A stretch of 64,000 nucleotides of DNA, taken from Kribbella sindirgiensis (GTDB lineage Bacteria; Actinomycetota; Actinomycetes; Propionibacteriales; Kribbellaceae). Positions 24,394-31,944 of the stretch are shown here, piece by piece. Within the stretch, counting starts at the first letter, position 1. The number at the start of each line of letters is the position of its first letter. Location of the stretch: positions 62,001 to 126,000 of the forward strand of contig NZ_SJKA01000009.1 in NCBI RefSeq assembly GCF_004331435.1, given 5' to 3'. The position numbers were made by a program, and so were the translations under genes. The notes under the pieces were generated by a model. It was not told where the DNA came from. It did not search any database and worked only from the letters and a program-made list of their open reading frames with translations.

Positions 24394-24462
24394 GAAGTCG
24401 GGGGTTTGTGACCCGGAACCTGGGTCATAAACCCCTGATCTAGTGGGTCAGCCAGGCAAATT
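24374..24462. repeat. Long imperfect palindrome built from the repeat units
   Basis: Arms 24374-24414 and 24422-24462 (41 nt each) pair at 35 of 41 positions around a 7-nt loop. It may terminate transcription from both sides, but its arms contain the 21-bp repeat motif, so it looks like an inverted duplication. Confidence 0.8.
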
Positions 24463-24466
24463 GGGG

Positions 24467-24475
24467 TTATCCACA
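24467..24475 (+). promoter_or_regulatory. DnaA-box-like TTATCCACA
   Basis: Exact match to the DnaA-box consensus. It is part of GTTATCCACAG, which recurs in reverse orientation upstream of the DUF222 gene (50124-50134). A single box is not an origin. Confidence 0.4.
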
Positions 24476-24526
24476 GATGCGACGGGAGGCGCCCCGGGAC
24501 TGGGTGGCTCGGTTGATGCTGGAGGC

Positions 24527-25483
24527 ATGAACCTCAGGCTGAAGGCGGTAGCCGACAAGCAAGGCGGCGTGTTCAGCCGCCGGCAGGCTCTCGGGTCGGG
24601 CTACACGCCCGATCAGATCCAGGACCGCCTGCGCGACGGCCGGTGGGAACGAGTTCGCCACGGCCAGTACGTCGAGCGCGCAGACCTGAAGCACCTGCCG
24701 CCATGGGAACGTCAACTTCTGCTCCACCGGCGGCTGGTGTACGCGGCTGTCAACGCGATGCGTCCCGGTACGGCGGTAGTCAGCCACCACTCGGCGCTCG
24801 TCATCCACAATGTGCCGGTCTGGGACGTGGACCTCAACGAGGTGCAGCTGACGAGGTCGAATTCGGCCCGTACAGGCGCGGCCGCCGGGGTCAGGCATCA
24901 CCATGGCCGGCTGACCAGCGACGCTGTCATCGAGTTCGACAACCTGACGGTCACCTCGGTCGCTCGGTCCCTCGTCGAGACCGCGGCCACGGCGTCCTTC
25001 GAAGCCGCAGTGGTGAGCGCTGACGCCGTACTGCGGAATCGCCTCGTTCCTGATGCCCAGTTGCGCAGCGTGGTCGCGCAGACCGAGTTCTGGCCCGGTG
25101 GTCCGACCGTCCGGTCCGCACTGGGCTTCGCGAGTCCGTTGGCGGAGTCGGTGGGCGAATCGCGGCTGCGGGTGCTGATGCATCAGCAAGGTCTCCCGGT
25201 ACCGGAGCTTCAGGCGGTCTTCCATGACGCAGACGGCTTCATCGGCCGGGTCGACTTCTACTTTCCGGAGCATCGCACGATCGTCGAGTTCGATGGAATG
25301 TCGAAGTACACCGACGGGTCGAGCGTGGTGTTGATCCAGGAGAAGGCCCGCGAAGACCGGCTGCGTGCTTTGGGGCTGCAGGTGGTCAGGCTCACCTGGG
25401 AGGATCTCGCGCATCCGGATCGTACGGCGATGCTCATCCGGCGGGCGTTCGCCTGGTCACGCGAGACGCACCAGGCTGGGTAA
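24527..25483 (+). CDS. AbiEi-type winged-helix plus DUF559 (PD-(D/E)xK-like) protein
   Basis: A 318-residue protein. The N-terminus (residues ~5-50, 'QGGVFSRRQALGSGYTPDQIQDRLRDGRWERVRHGQY') is the AbiEi antitoxin-type winged helix. The C-terminus (~235-315, 'GRVDFYFPEHRTIVEFDG...KAREDRLRALGLQVVRLTWEDL') is a DUF559/Vsr-like nuclease fold with candidate catalytic D, E and K residues. No AbiEii toxin gene is adjacent, so it is a solitary member of a family expanded in actinobacteria. Start: ATG 24527. The gene is bracketed by 21-bp repeats in opposite orientation and separates the otherwise conserved MBL and crp genes, which suggests acquisition. Confidence 0.82.
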   Translation: MNLRLKAVADKQGGVFSRRQALGSGYTPDQIQDRLRDGRWERVRHGQYVERADLKHLPPWERQLLLHRRLVYAAVNAMRPGTAVVSHHSALVIHNVPVWDVDLNEVQLTRSNSARTGAAAGVRHHHGRLTSDAVIEFDNLTVTSVARSLVETAATASFEAAVVSADAVLRNRLVPDAQLRSVVAQTEFWPGGPTVRSALGFASPLAESVGESRLRVLMHQQGLPVPELQAVFHDADGFIGRVDFYFPEHRTIVEFDGMSKYTDGSSVVLIQEKAREDRLRALGLQVVRLTWEDLAHPDRTAMLIRRAFAWSRETHQAG

Positions 25484-25494
25484 CCCACCAGATC

Positions 25495-25532
25495 GGGGGT
25501 TCCACACGCTTATCAATGGTGTGGAACCCCCG
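25495..25532 (+). terminator. Hairpin after the DUF559 gene
   Basis: Arms 25495-25508 and 25520-25532 pair over 13 bp with one bulged T and an 11-nt loop, 12 bp after the stop codon. There is no long U-tract. Confidence 0.7.
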
Positions 25533-25539
25533 AACTCGC

Positions 25540-25644
25540 TGGTCAGCCAGCCAAATTGATGGGTCAGCCAGCCAAATTGGTGGGTCAGCCAGCCAAATTG
25601 ATGGGTCAGCCAGCCAAATTGGTGGGTCAGCCAGGCAAATGGGG
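25540..25644 (+). repeat. 21-bp tandem repeat array, four full units and one partial
   Basis: Exact 21-bp period. Units start at 25540, 25561, 25582, 25603 and 25624, based on TGGGTCAGCCAGCCAAATTG plus an alternating A or G, which gives a 42-bp higher-order unit. The first unit begins CTGG and the last diverges after CAGGCAAAT. The array lies between the DUF559 and crp stop codons. Confidence 0.93.
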
Positions 25645-25651
25645 CGGGGGG

Positions 25652-26329
25652 TTAGCGGGCGCGGCGTTGGAGGCGGTCTACGTCTAGGAGGACTACGGAG
25701 CGGGGCTCCAGGCGGACCCAGCCTCGGGAGGCGAAGTCGGCGAGGGCCTTGTTGACGGTTTCGCGGGAGGCGCCGACCAGTTGGGCGAGCTCTTCCTGGG
25801 TGAGGTCGTGGTGGACGTGGACGCCGTCGTCGGCGGTGCGGCCGAAGCGGCTGGCGAGGTCCAGGAGAGCCTTCGCTACCCGGCCCGGTACGTCGGAGAA
25901 GACGAGGTCGGCCACCACGTCGGAGACCTTGCGGAGCCGGCCGGCCAGCTGCAGCAGCAGGCCGCGGGCGACCGCGGGGCGGCCGTCGAGCCAGCGGAGC
26001 AGCTCGTCGTGGGTCAGCGACATCAGCTGGGCGTCGGTGACGGCGGTGACGGTCGCGGACCGCGGTCCCGGGTCGAACAGCGACAGCTCACCGAACATCT
26101 GTCCCGGGCCGAGCACCGCGATCAGGTTCTCCCGGCCGTCGGCGGAGGTGCGGCCCAGCTTGACCTTGCCCTCGACCACGACGAACAGCCGGTCACCGGA
26201 ATCGCCCTCGTGGAACAGCACCTGACCGCGGCGCAGCCGGCTCTCGGTCATCGACGCGGCCAGGGCGTCGGCCGCCTCGTCGTCGAGCTGACTGAACAGC
26301 GGTGCCTGTCGGAGCACTGCGGCATCCAC
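25652..26329 (-). CDS. crp: Crp/Fnr-family transcriptional regulator
   Basis: A 225-residue cAMP receptor protein-type regulator, the actinobacterial Crp/GlxR branch. The cyclic-nucleotide domain has 'GQMFGELSLFDPGPRSATVTAV' (phosphate-binding cassette with GE..LF..R/SAT, ~72-95). The HTH is 'LTQEELAQLVGASRETVNKALADFASRGWV' (~172-202). It is a dimeric global regulator. The start is GTG 26329, with GGAGG 7 nt upstream. The gene is adjacent to nth as in M. tuberculosis (Rv3676). Upstream 26340-26578 is the shared divergent promoter region; no clear Crp site was seen there. Confidence 0.93.
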   Translation of the reverse strand: MDAAVLRQAPLFSQLDDEAADALAASMTESRLRRGQVLFHEGDSGDRLFVVVEGKVKLGRTSADGRENLIAVLGPGQMFGELSLFDPGPRSATVTAVTDAQLMSLTHDELLRWLDGRPAVARGLLLQLAGRLRKVSDVVADLVFSDVPGRVAKALLDLASRFGRTADDGVHVHHDLTQEELAQLVGASRETVNKALADFASRGWVRLEPRSVVLLDVDRLQRRAR

Positions 26330-26578
26330 TTCTGGGCCTCCTAGGACCTTCGACCACGACTACGAACGTGGGATCCGCCACGTCCGTCGACCGATATGTG
26401 TACACCCGGTCGCCCCAAAACCGTAGCTCCTCCGGTGTCGGCACCGCCATGTAGGCTCGCCTCGACTCGCCGGAGCACCACACAGTGTGCCCTTCAGCAC
26501 CCTCGGTAACCCCCGACCCGCCGACTACCGCGCCGCTGCCCCGCTCCCTGCTGGAGGATTGGCGGACGAGGGGGCGAA

Positions 26579-27130
26579 ATGGACGACAAGCGGGACAACG
26601 GCGAGCGGATCCTTCGGGCCCTGGTCGGGGAAGGCCGGCTCGAGGAGGCCATCGAGTACGCGCAGGACAAGGTGGCCGCCGGCGAGCAGTGGGCGACCGA
26701 CTGGGTTCCGGCCGTTCGGGCGGCCGACCGCGATCAGGTCTCCGCGATCCAGTACTTCCTCACCAAGAGGGCCGATGAAGCGCTGCCCGACCTGCTGGCG
26801 AACGAGCAGGGCGGTCGCACGAAGCTCTGGATGGCCGACACCGACTGGGCCGCGTACGGCGACCTGCGCGTACGCCGTACCGAACCCGGACGGGCTGAGA
26901 TCGCGCTGGCGTGCTGGCACGTCTACCGGGATTTCGCGCGGTACGTCGGGAACAACCCGCCCAACGACGCCGAGACCGAGTTGGCGCCTGAAGGTACGGC
27001 GGTTGTGGACCTCGCGCTGACTGTCGGAGTCGTGAACGACCTGGCGGCTCGGCACGAGGCGGTCGGTGTGCCGCGGCCGCTGGGGAACGGCAGCCATCTC
27101 GCCGTCGTCGTGCCGTTGCCGACGTCCTAG
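26579..27130 (+). CDS. Conserved-looking protein of unknown function
   Basis: A 183-residue soluble protein. The first ~70 residues are helical and acidic ('ERILRALVGEGRLEEAIEYAQDKVAAGEQWATDWVPAVRAA'). The second part is a mixed fold ('RTKLWMADTDWAAYGDLRVRRTEPGRAEIALACWHVYRDFARYVG'). No domain was recognised. The codon use matches its neighbours, and AGGGGG 5 nt before the ATG supports the start. It is divergent from crp and takes the place of Rv3675 in the comparable M. tuberculosis region, without visible similarity. Confidence 0.72.
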   Translation: MDDKRDNGERILRALVGEGRLEEAIEYAQDKVAAGEQWATDWVPAVRAADRDQVSAIQYFLTKRADEALPDLLANEQGGRTKLWMADTDWAAYGDLRVRRTEPGRAEIALACWHVYRDFARYVGNNPPNDAETELAPEGTAVVDLALTVGVVNDLAARHEAVGVPRPLGNGSHLAVVVPLPTS

Positions 27131-27161
27131 CCGGGCGGCGCGGGCTGTCGGCGGGCGGACG

Positions 27162-27174
27162 TAGGCTGGCCTGC
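27162..27174 (+). promoter_or_regulatory. Leaderless-type promoter of nth
   Basis: TAGGCT at 27162-27167, 7 nt, then ATG 27175. No ribosome-binding site. Confidence 0.5.
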
Positions 27175-27951
27175 ATGCCATCCCCGCTTGCCGCGGAACC
27201 AGTCCCGGGAGCCCTCCCGACGGTCTCGCTGAACCTCCCTCGTAAGGCCCCGGTGTACGTCGACGAGACGCACACCCAGCTGGTCCGCCGGGCCCGGAAG
27301 ATGCACAAGGTGCTGACCGAGACCTACCCCGACGCGCACTGCGAGCTGGACTTCACCACCCCGCTCGAGTTGCTGGTGGCCACCATCCTCTCGGCCCAGA
27401 CCACCGACGTCACGGTGAACAAGGTGACTCCCACCCTGTTCGCGAAGTACCCGACCGCGCAGGCGTACGCCGAGGCCGACCGGGACGAGATGGAGGCGAT
27501 CCTCAAGCCGACCGGGTTCTTCCGGGCGAAGACCAACAGTGTGATGAAGCTCGGCCAGGCGCTCGTCGACGACTACGACGGCGTCGTGCCGAACAAGCTC
27601 GAGGAGCTGGTGAAGCTCCCTGGCACCGGGCGGAAGACGGCGAACGTGGTGCTCGGGAACGCGTTCGGTGTCCCCGGGATCACGGTCGACACGCATTTCG
27701 GCCGGCTGGTGCGCCGGTTCGGCTGGACCGCCGAGGAGGACCCGGTCAAGGTCGAGCACATCATCGGCGACCTGTTCCCGAAGAAGGACTGGACGATGCT
27801 GTCGCACCGGCTGATTTTCCACGGCCGGCGGCGCTGTCACGCGAAGAAGCCGGCCTGCGGTGCCTGTCCGATCGCCCAGTGGTGCCCGTCGTACGGCGCC
27901 GGTCCCACGGACCCCGAGGCCGCCGCGAAGCTGGTGAAGGTCCCCGCGTGA
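27175..27951 (+). CDS. nth: Endonuclease III (DNA glycosylase/AP lyase)
   Basis: A 258-residue base-excision repair enzyme that removes oxidised pyrimidines. The helix-hairpin-helix 'LPGTGRKTANVVLG' carries the catalytic Lys, and 'VDTHF' the catalytic Asp. The [4Fe-4S] cluster motif C-x6-C-x2-C-x5-C is complete ('CHAKKPACGACPIAQWC'). About 30 N-terminal residues extend beyond the E. coli enzyme. It is the first gene of an overlapping operon nth-tlpA-nudix-marP; its stop overlaps the GTG of the next gene (27948-27951). Confidence 0.96.
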   Translation: MPSPLAAEPVPGALPTVSLNLPRKAPVYVDETHTQLVRRARKMHKVLTETYPDAHCELDFTTPLELLVATILSAQTTDVTVNKVTPTLFAKYPTAQAYAEADRDEMEAILKPTGFFRAKTNSVMKLGQALVDDYDGVVPNKLEELVKLPGTGRKTANVVLGNAFGVPGITVDTHFGRLVRRFGWTAEEDPVKVEHIIGDLFPKKDWTMLSHRLIFHGRRRCHAKKPACGACPIAQWCPSYGAGPTDPEAAAKLVKVPA

Positions 27952-28589
27952 CACCCCCATCCAGTACGCCGCCCCTCACCCGAGCTGCACTCGGCCCTGG
28001 GTGGGTGCGGCGTGCTGCGGCGGGGTTGGCGGTGGCGGTGGTGTTGATGGGGACGGCTGCTTGTGGGTCGGAGACGCCGGCCGGTGCGGGTACGCCGTCG
28101 GCGGGGCGGAGCAAGGTGGCGGGGGCGGACCAGCTCAAGGCGTGTCCGTCGGCGCCGTCGAAGCCGCCGGTGAGTAACGGGCTGCCGGAGATCAGCCTGC
28201 CGTGTCTCGGCAGCGGCCCGGACGTCCGGCTCGCGGATCTCCGCGGCCCACTGGTCATCAACGTCTGGGCCCAGTGGTGCGGCCCGTGCCGCGACGAAGC
28301 GCCGTACCTGGCGGCGCTCGCGAAGTCGGGCAAGGTCACGATGCTGGGCATCGACTACGACGACCCAAGGCCGGAGCTCGCGGTGAAGTTCGCCGGCGAG
28401 GAAGGCCTGGCGTACCCGCATGTGACCGACCAGGACAAGGCGATCCAGCGGGCCCTGAAGGTCGGCGGCCCGCCGTTGACCGCGTTCGTCGACGACAAGG
28501 GCACCGTCGCGTACGTGCACCGCGGCGTACTCACGTCCCAGCAGCAGCTGGACCAACTGGTCAAGGACAAGCTCGGGGTGACGCCGTGA
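27948..28589 (+). CDS. TlpA/ResA-like thioredoxin lipoprotein
   Basis: A 213-residue exported thiol-disulphide oxidoreductase. The N-terminus has a hydrophobic segment that ends in a lipobox (LMGTAAC), so the mature protein should be lipid-anchored at Cys. The thioredoxin fold carries W-C-G-P-C ('WAQWCGPCRDEAP') and the cis-Pro segment 'GGPPLTAFV'. It acts outside the membrane, probably in cytochrome c maturation or protein disulphide reduction. The GTG start overlaps the nth stop, and its stop overlaps the Nudix GTG. Same order as Rv3674c-Rv3671c. Confidence 0.92.
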   Translation: MTPPSSTPPLTRAALGPGWVRRAAAGLAVAVVLMGTAACGSETPAGAGTPSAGRSKVAGADQLKACPSAPSKPPVSNGLPEISLPCLGSGPDVRLADLRGPLVINVWAQWCGPCRDEAPYLAALAKSGKVTMLGIDYDDPRPELAVKFAGEEGLAYPHVTDQDKAIQRALKVGGPPLTAFVDDKGTVAYVHRGVLTSQQQLDQLVKDKLGVTP

Positions 28590-29350
28590 TCGACGCCGAG
28601 ATCCCCGACTGGCTGAAGCCACTGGCGAAGGCCTCCGAGAACGTGGATCCGAACGTGCTGTCCCGGTTCCTGCCGCCCGACGACCCGTCGGTGCGGAAGT
28701 CCGCCGTCCTGATCTTGCTTGCTGACAGCAACAACGGACCGGAGGTGTTGCTCACCGAGCGGGCCTGGACACTGCGCAAGCACGCCGGGCAGATGGCGTT
28801 CCCGGGCGGCGGCGCGGATCCGGAGGACGGCCCCGGGGAGAGCGGTCTGGTCCGTACGGCGTTGCGCGAGGCCGAGGAAGAGACCGGCCTCGACCCGGAC
28901 GGCGTCGTACCGTTCGCGATCTGGCCGGCGCTCTGGGTGCCGGTGAGCAACTTCGGCGTGTCGCCGGTGCTGGCCTGGTGGCGGGAGCCGTCGCCGGTCG
29001 CGGTGGTCGACCCGGCCGAGGTCGCGTCCGTGCACGAGGTGCCGGTCAGCGCGCTCGCCGACCCGGCGAACCGGATCAGTTGCCTGCATCCGAGCGGCTT
29101 CACCGGCCCGGCGTTCACGATCGGTGACCTCTACATCTGGGGCTTCACGGCCGGATTGCTGGACAAATTGCTGCAGCTCGGCGGCTGGTACCGCGACTGG
29201 GACCCCTCGAACGTCGTACCGTTGCCCGACCGACTGGTCGAGGCGGCCTGGCGGAGCGAGGGACGACGGCCGGAGGACGTGCGGCGGATGACCGCCATCG
29301 AGCACGATCTCGGCCGGGCGCCAGGTGACAAGTCGGAAGGCGTGGAATGA
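28586..29350 (+). CDS. Nudix CoA pyrophosphatase-like hydrolase
   Basis: A 254-residue Nudix protein with the CoA-diphosphatase signature 'LLTERAWTLRKHAGQMAFPGG' in front of a complete Nudix box ('GGADPEDGPGESGLVRTALREAEEETGL'). It should cleave CoA or related nucleotide pyrophosphates to 4'-phosphopantetheine and 3',5'-ADP. GTG 28586 overlaps the tlpA stop (GTGA), and its own stop overlaps the marP ATG (29347-29350). The longer open frame running from 28202 is a shadow of tlpA. Confidence 0.92.
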   Translation: MIDAEIPDWLKPLAKASENVDPNVLSRFLPPDDPSVRKSAVLILLADSNNGPEVLLTERAWTLRKHAGQMAFPGGGADPEDGPGESGLVRTALREAEEETGLDPDGVVPFAIWPALWVPVSNFGVSPVLAWWREPSPVAVVDPAEVASVHEVPVSALADPANRISCLHPSGFTGPAFTIGDLYIWGFTAGLLDKLLQLGGWYRDWDPSNVVPLPDRLVEAAWRSEGRRPEDVRRMTAIEHDLGRAPGDKSEGVE

Positions 29351-30519
29351 GCTGGCTCGACTGGGCGGTGCTGGGTACGGCGGCACTTGTGGCGATCTCG
29401 GGGTACGTCGAAGGATTCGTGCTCGGGGCGTGCGCCACGCTCGGCCTGCTCGGTGGCGCGGCCATCGGCGTCTGGGGCGTACCGAAGGCGCTGGATCATT
29501 TCTCACCGAGTGTGACGGTGTCGTTCGCGGCGCTCGTGCTCGTGGTGGGGCTCGCGGCGCTCGGGCGAATGCTCGGGGCGCTCGTCGGTACGAAGGTGCG
29601 CAGACAGTTGTCCTGGCGGCCGATCCGGTTCCTGGACGCGCTCGGCGGCGCGGTCCTGGCCGCGGCGAGTGTGCTGATCGTGGCCTGGGTCCTCGGTGTC
29701 GCGGTGAGCGGTGCCCGGATCCCGAGCGTGACGTCCGCGGTCCGCGGGTCCGAGGTGCTCGCGAAGGTCGACGAAGTACTGCCGGAGAGCGCCGACCGCG
29801 CCCTGCAGTCGTTCAACGACGTGGTCAACACGGATCTGTTCCCGCGGTTCCTGGACCCGTTCGTGCCGGAGCGGATCCGCGAGACGCAGCCGCCGGACAG
29901 CGCGATCGCCCGGCAGCAGTCGGTCCGGGACGCCTACACCCGGATCGCCAAGGTCACCGGTGTCGCCAGCTGCTCGCGCGGTCTCGAGGGCAGCGGGTTC
30001 GTCTACGCGCCGAAGCGCGTGATGACCAACGCGCATGTCGTCGCCGGGGTCAGCTCGCCGCAGGTCGAGGTGAACGGGAAGAAGTACGACGCCAAGGTCG
30101 TGGTGTTCGACCCGGAGACCGACATCGCGGTGCTCTACGTGCCGAAAATGACCGAGGCGCCGCTGTCGTTCGACCTCACCGGTAAGGCCGACGACCCGGC
30201 GGTCGTGCTCGGCTACCCGGAGAACGGCCCGTTCGACTCCGAGCCGGCCCGGATCCGCTCCGAGGAACGGCTCCGCGGACCGGACATCTACGGCGACAAG
30301 ACGGTCACCCGCGAGGCGTTCTCGATCTGGGCCTCGGTCCGCCCGGGCAACTCCGGCGGTCCGCTGCTGTCCGCGAAGGGCGTCGTGTACGGCGTGGTCT
30401 TCGCGGCCTCCGTCGAGGACAACCGCACCGGCTACGTCCTCACCGCCCAGCAGGTCGCCGCCGACGCCCGCGCCGGCGCCAACGCCACCCAAGAGGTCTC
30501 CACCCAGTCCTGCACATAG
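29347..30519 (+). CDS. marP: MarP-family periplasmic serine protease
   Basis: A 390-residue membrane-anchored chymotrypsin-like protease. Four N-terminal transmembrane helices (residues ~5-115, CvpA-like) precede an external protease domain with catalytic His in 'TNAHVV' (~229), Asp in 'ETDIAVL' (~258) and Ser in 'GNSGGP' (~335). A disulphide pair is plausible between the Cys in 'ASCSRG' and the C-terminal 'QSCT'. In M. tuberculosis MarP (Rv3671c) protects against acid and oxidative stress. It is the last gene of the nth operon; a large palindrome starts 2 bp after its stop. Confidence 0.95.
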   Translation: MSWLDWAVLGTAALVAISGYVEGFVLGACATLGLLGGAAIGVWGVPKALDHFSPSVTVSFAALVLVVGLAALGRMLGALVGTKVRRQLSWRPIRFLDALGGAVLAAASVLIVAWVLGVAVSGARIPSVTSAVRGSEVLAKVDEVLPESADRALQSFNDVVNTDLFPRFLDPFVPERIRETQPPDSAIARQQSVRDAYTRIAKVTGVASCSRGLEGSGFVYAPKRVMTNAHVVAGVSSPQVEVNGKKYDAKVVVFDPETDIAVLYVPKMTEAPLSFDLTGKADDPAVVLGYPENGPFDSEPARIRSEERLRGPDIYGDKTVTREAFSIWASVRPGNSGGPLLSAKGVVYGVVFAASVEDNRTGYVLTAQQVAADARAGANATQEVSTQSCT

Positions 30520-30520
30520 A

Positions 30521-30678
30521 TCGTGTCGCTCCGTCCCCCGCCTACTGCGCGGCACTCGGCGGGCACCTCGCTGCACTGGAGGAAAGGTCACGATGCTCCG
30601 CATCGAACCCTTCCCTCCAGCACACCGAGGCACTCCGCCGAGCACCTGCTCGCGACGGCGGGGGACGGAGCGACACGA
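30521..30678. repeat. Long palindromic element, copy 1
   Basis: A 158-nt near-palindrome. The outer arms 30521-30542 and 30657-30678 pair perfectly over 22 bp. The inner arms pair at most positions (blocks CTCGGCGG, CCTCG and CTGGAGG), ending in a CGATGC-TCC-GCATCG apex (30591-30605). The central ~18 nt (CACGATGCTCCGCATCGA) recur exactly in the element at 44246-44407, whose outer arms differ. It lies between marP and the sigma factor gene and may act as a terminator here. Confidence 0.9.
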
Positions 30679-30725
30679 CCTGATGCAGCAAGTACCGCCG
30701 TACGCCGCATTGAAGGGGTGTGACG

Positions 30726-31235
30726 GTGACGACGAGTGGGGTGAGACCGGCGCTCGTGTACGACGAGGTGGTGCGGGCCACCGAGCGACGGCTGTTGCGG
30801 CTCGGGCTGATGCTGTCCGGCAGCGTGCATTCCGCTGAGGACCTGGTCCAGACGGTCTTCGCGCGCGCCCACCGCCGGTGGGACCGGATCAGCACGCTCG
30901 ACCATCCGGAGGCGTACCTGCGGACGATGGTGGTGAACGAGTTCCTCAGCTGGCGACGGCTGCTGAAGAACGGCGAGGTGCCGCTCGCCGAGCCGATCGA
31001 GCGGCCGACGACCGAGGACATCGGCAACCGTCAGGCGCAACGCGACGCCGCCTGGCAGCTGCTCGCGGGCCTGCCGCGCAAGCAACGAGCCGTCCTGGTC
31101 CTGCGGTACTACGAGGACCTGTCCGACGACGAGATCGCCCGCGTTCTCGACGTCAGCCCCAGCACGGTCCGCTCGAACGCCGCCCGCGGACTGGCGACCT
31201 TACGCGACCGGCTGCCCGCCGAGGAGGCGAACTGA
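30726..31235 (+). CDS. ECF RNA polymerase sigma factor (SigE/actinobacterial SigE70-like)
   Basis: A 169-residue sigma-70 family factor. Region 2 ('LLRLGLMLSGSVHSAEDLVQTVFARAHRRWDRI...DHPEAYLRTMVVNEFLSWRR') and region 4 ('LPRKQRAVLVLRYYEDLSDDEIARVLDVSPSTVRSNAARGLATLRD') are complete. It should direct RNA polymerase to a small regulon. GTG 30726 has AAGGGG 7 nt upstream; GTG 30720 is an alternative. It is directly followed by a single-pass membrane protein that probably regulates it. The conserved marP-ephE neighbourhood is interrupted by this pair. Confidence 0.92.
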   Translation: MTTSGVRPALVYDEVVRATERRLLRLGLMLSGSVHSAEDLVQTVFARAHRRWDRISTLDHPEAYLRTMVVNEFLSWRRLLKNGEVPLAEPIERPTTEDIGNRQAQRDAAWQLLAGLPRKQRAVLVLRYYEDLSDDEIARVLDVSPSTVRSNAARGLATLRDRLPAEEAN

Positions 31236-31236
31236 C

Positions 31237-31944
31237 ATGGCCCAACTGACCGACGACGAACTCGGCGAGCTGCTGCGCGAGACCTTCGCCGACAAGGAGG
31301 CCCTGGCCGATCACGTGCCCGAGGCAACCAAGCGGCGCAGTCCACTGCCGGCGCTGGTCGCGGCCGCTGCCGTCCTCGTGGTCCTCGCCGGAGTCCTGTA
31401 CGGCGTGCAGCGCGCGGGCCGGCCCGATCCGGCACCGCCCGTGGCGACGTCCGCGGCGTCGGACGCGGCGTCGGACGCGGCCACGGACAACGGTGACATC
31501 TGGGGCGCGGCGATCGCCACGGCCACGCGGAGGTTCCAGCCGGACGGGGCGAGCTGGCAAGCGGTACAGGTCTACGGAGCCTTCGCCGTGTCGACGGCCT
31601 CGGATCCCCCGAGGCTCATCAAGCCGGGCCTCACCCTCACCGAGCTGGACAAGCAGCGGATCGAGCGCGCCGTGAATCCGGTCGCACCGGTGCGATGGAG
31701 CGCTCCGTTCCCGCCGTCCACTTGCCTGCCGGGTCGCGTCCCGCGGGTCGTCGTGAATCCGGTCGTCGGCAAAGGCGACCACCGCGAGGTCCGGATCATG
31801 TTCACGCTCGGATGCAGCGGCAGCACCCACAGCGGCAAATACCTGGTCGAGAAGATCGACGGCGCCTGGAAAGTCACCGCGGGGACGGGCGACCTCTGCG
31901 GTCCGCTCAAGTCGACTTCAACCACTCCACGAGCACCCTGTTGA
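31237..31944 (+). CDS. Single-pass membrane protein, putative anti-sigma partner
   Basis: A 235-residue protein with a short cytoplasmic N-terminus ('LTDDELGELLRETFADKEALADHV'), one transmembrane helix (~38-58) and an external domain with two cysteine-containing loops. No zinc-binding anti-sigma motif is present. Its position one base after the ECF sigma gene, together with this topology, suggests an anti-sigma factor; this is inference. GGAGG lies upstream of the ATG. The 3' end overlaps the convergent hydrolase gene by 38 bp. Confidence 0.82.
   Translation: MAQLTDDELGELLRETFADKEALADHVPEATKRRSPLPALVAAAAVLVVLAGVLYGVQRAGRPDPAPPVATSAASDAASDAATDNGDIWGAAIATATRRFQPDGASWQAVQVYGAFAVSTASDPPRLIKPGLTLTELDKQRIERAVNPVAPVRWSAPFPPSTCLPGRVPRVVVNPVVGKGDHREVRIMFTLGCSGSTHSGKYLVEKIDGAWKVTAGTGDLCGPLKSTSTTPRAPC

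Noticed and set aside
24467..24475. Possible replication origin at a DnaA box
   Set aside because: Only one box, no cluster, no dnaA/dnaN nearby and no AT-rich unwinding region.
25540..25644. CRISPR array
   Set aside because: The 21-bp units are contiguous without spacers and there are no cas genes.
25516..25755. Open frame with a repeated SASQI-G/D peptide
   Set aside because: The repeated peptide is a translation of the 21-bp DNA repeat and enters the crp gene in the wrong strand; no start signal or family.
26193..26483. Minus-strand open frame covering the crp start
   Set aside because: It overlaps crp in another frame and occupies its promoter region; no homology or ribosome-binding site.
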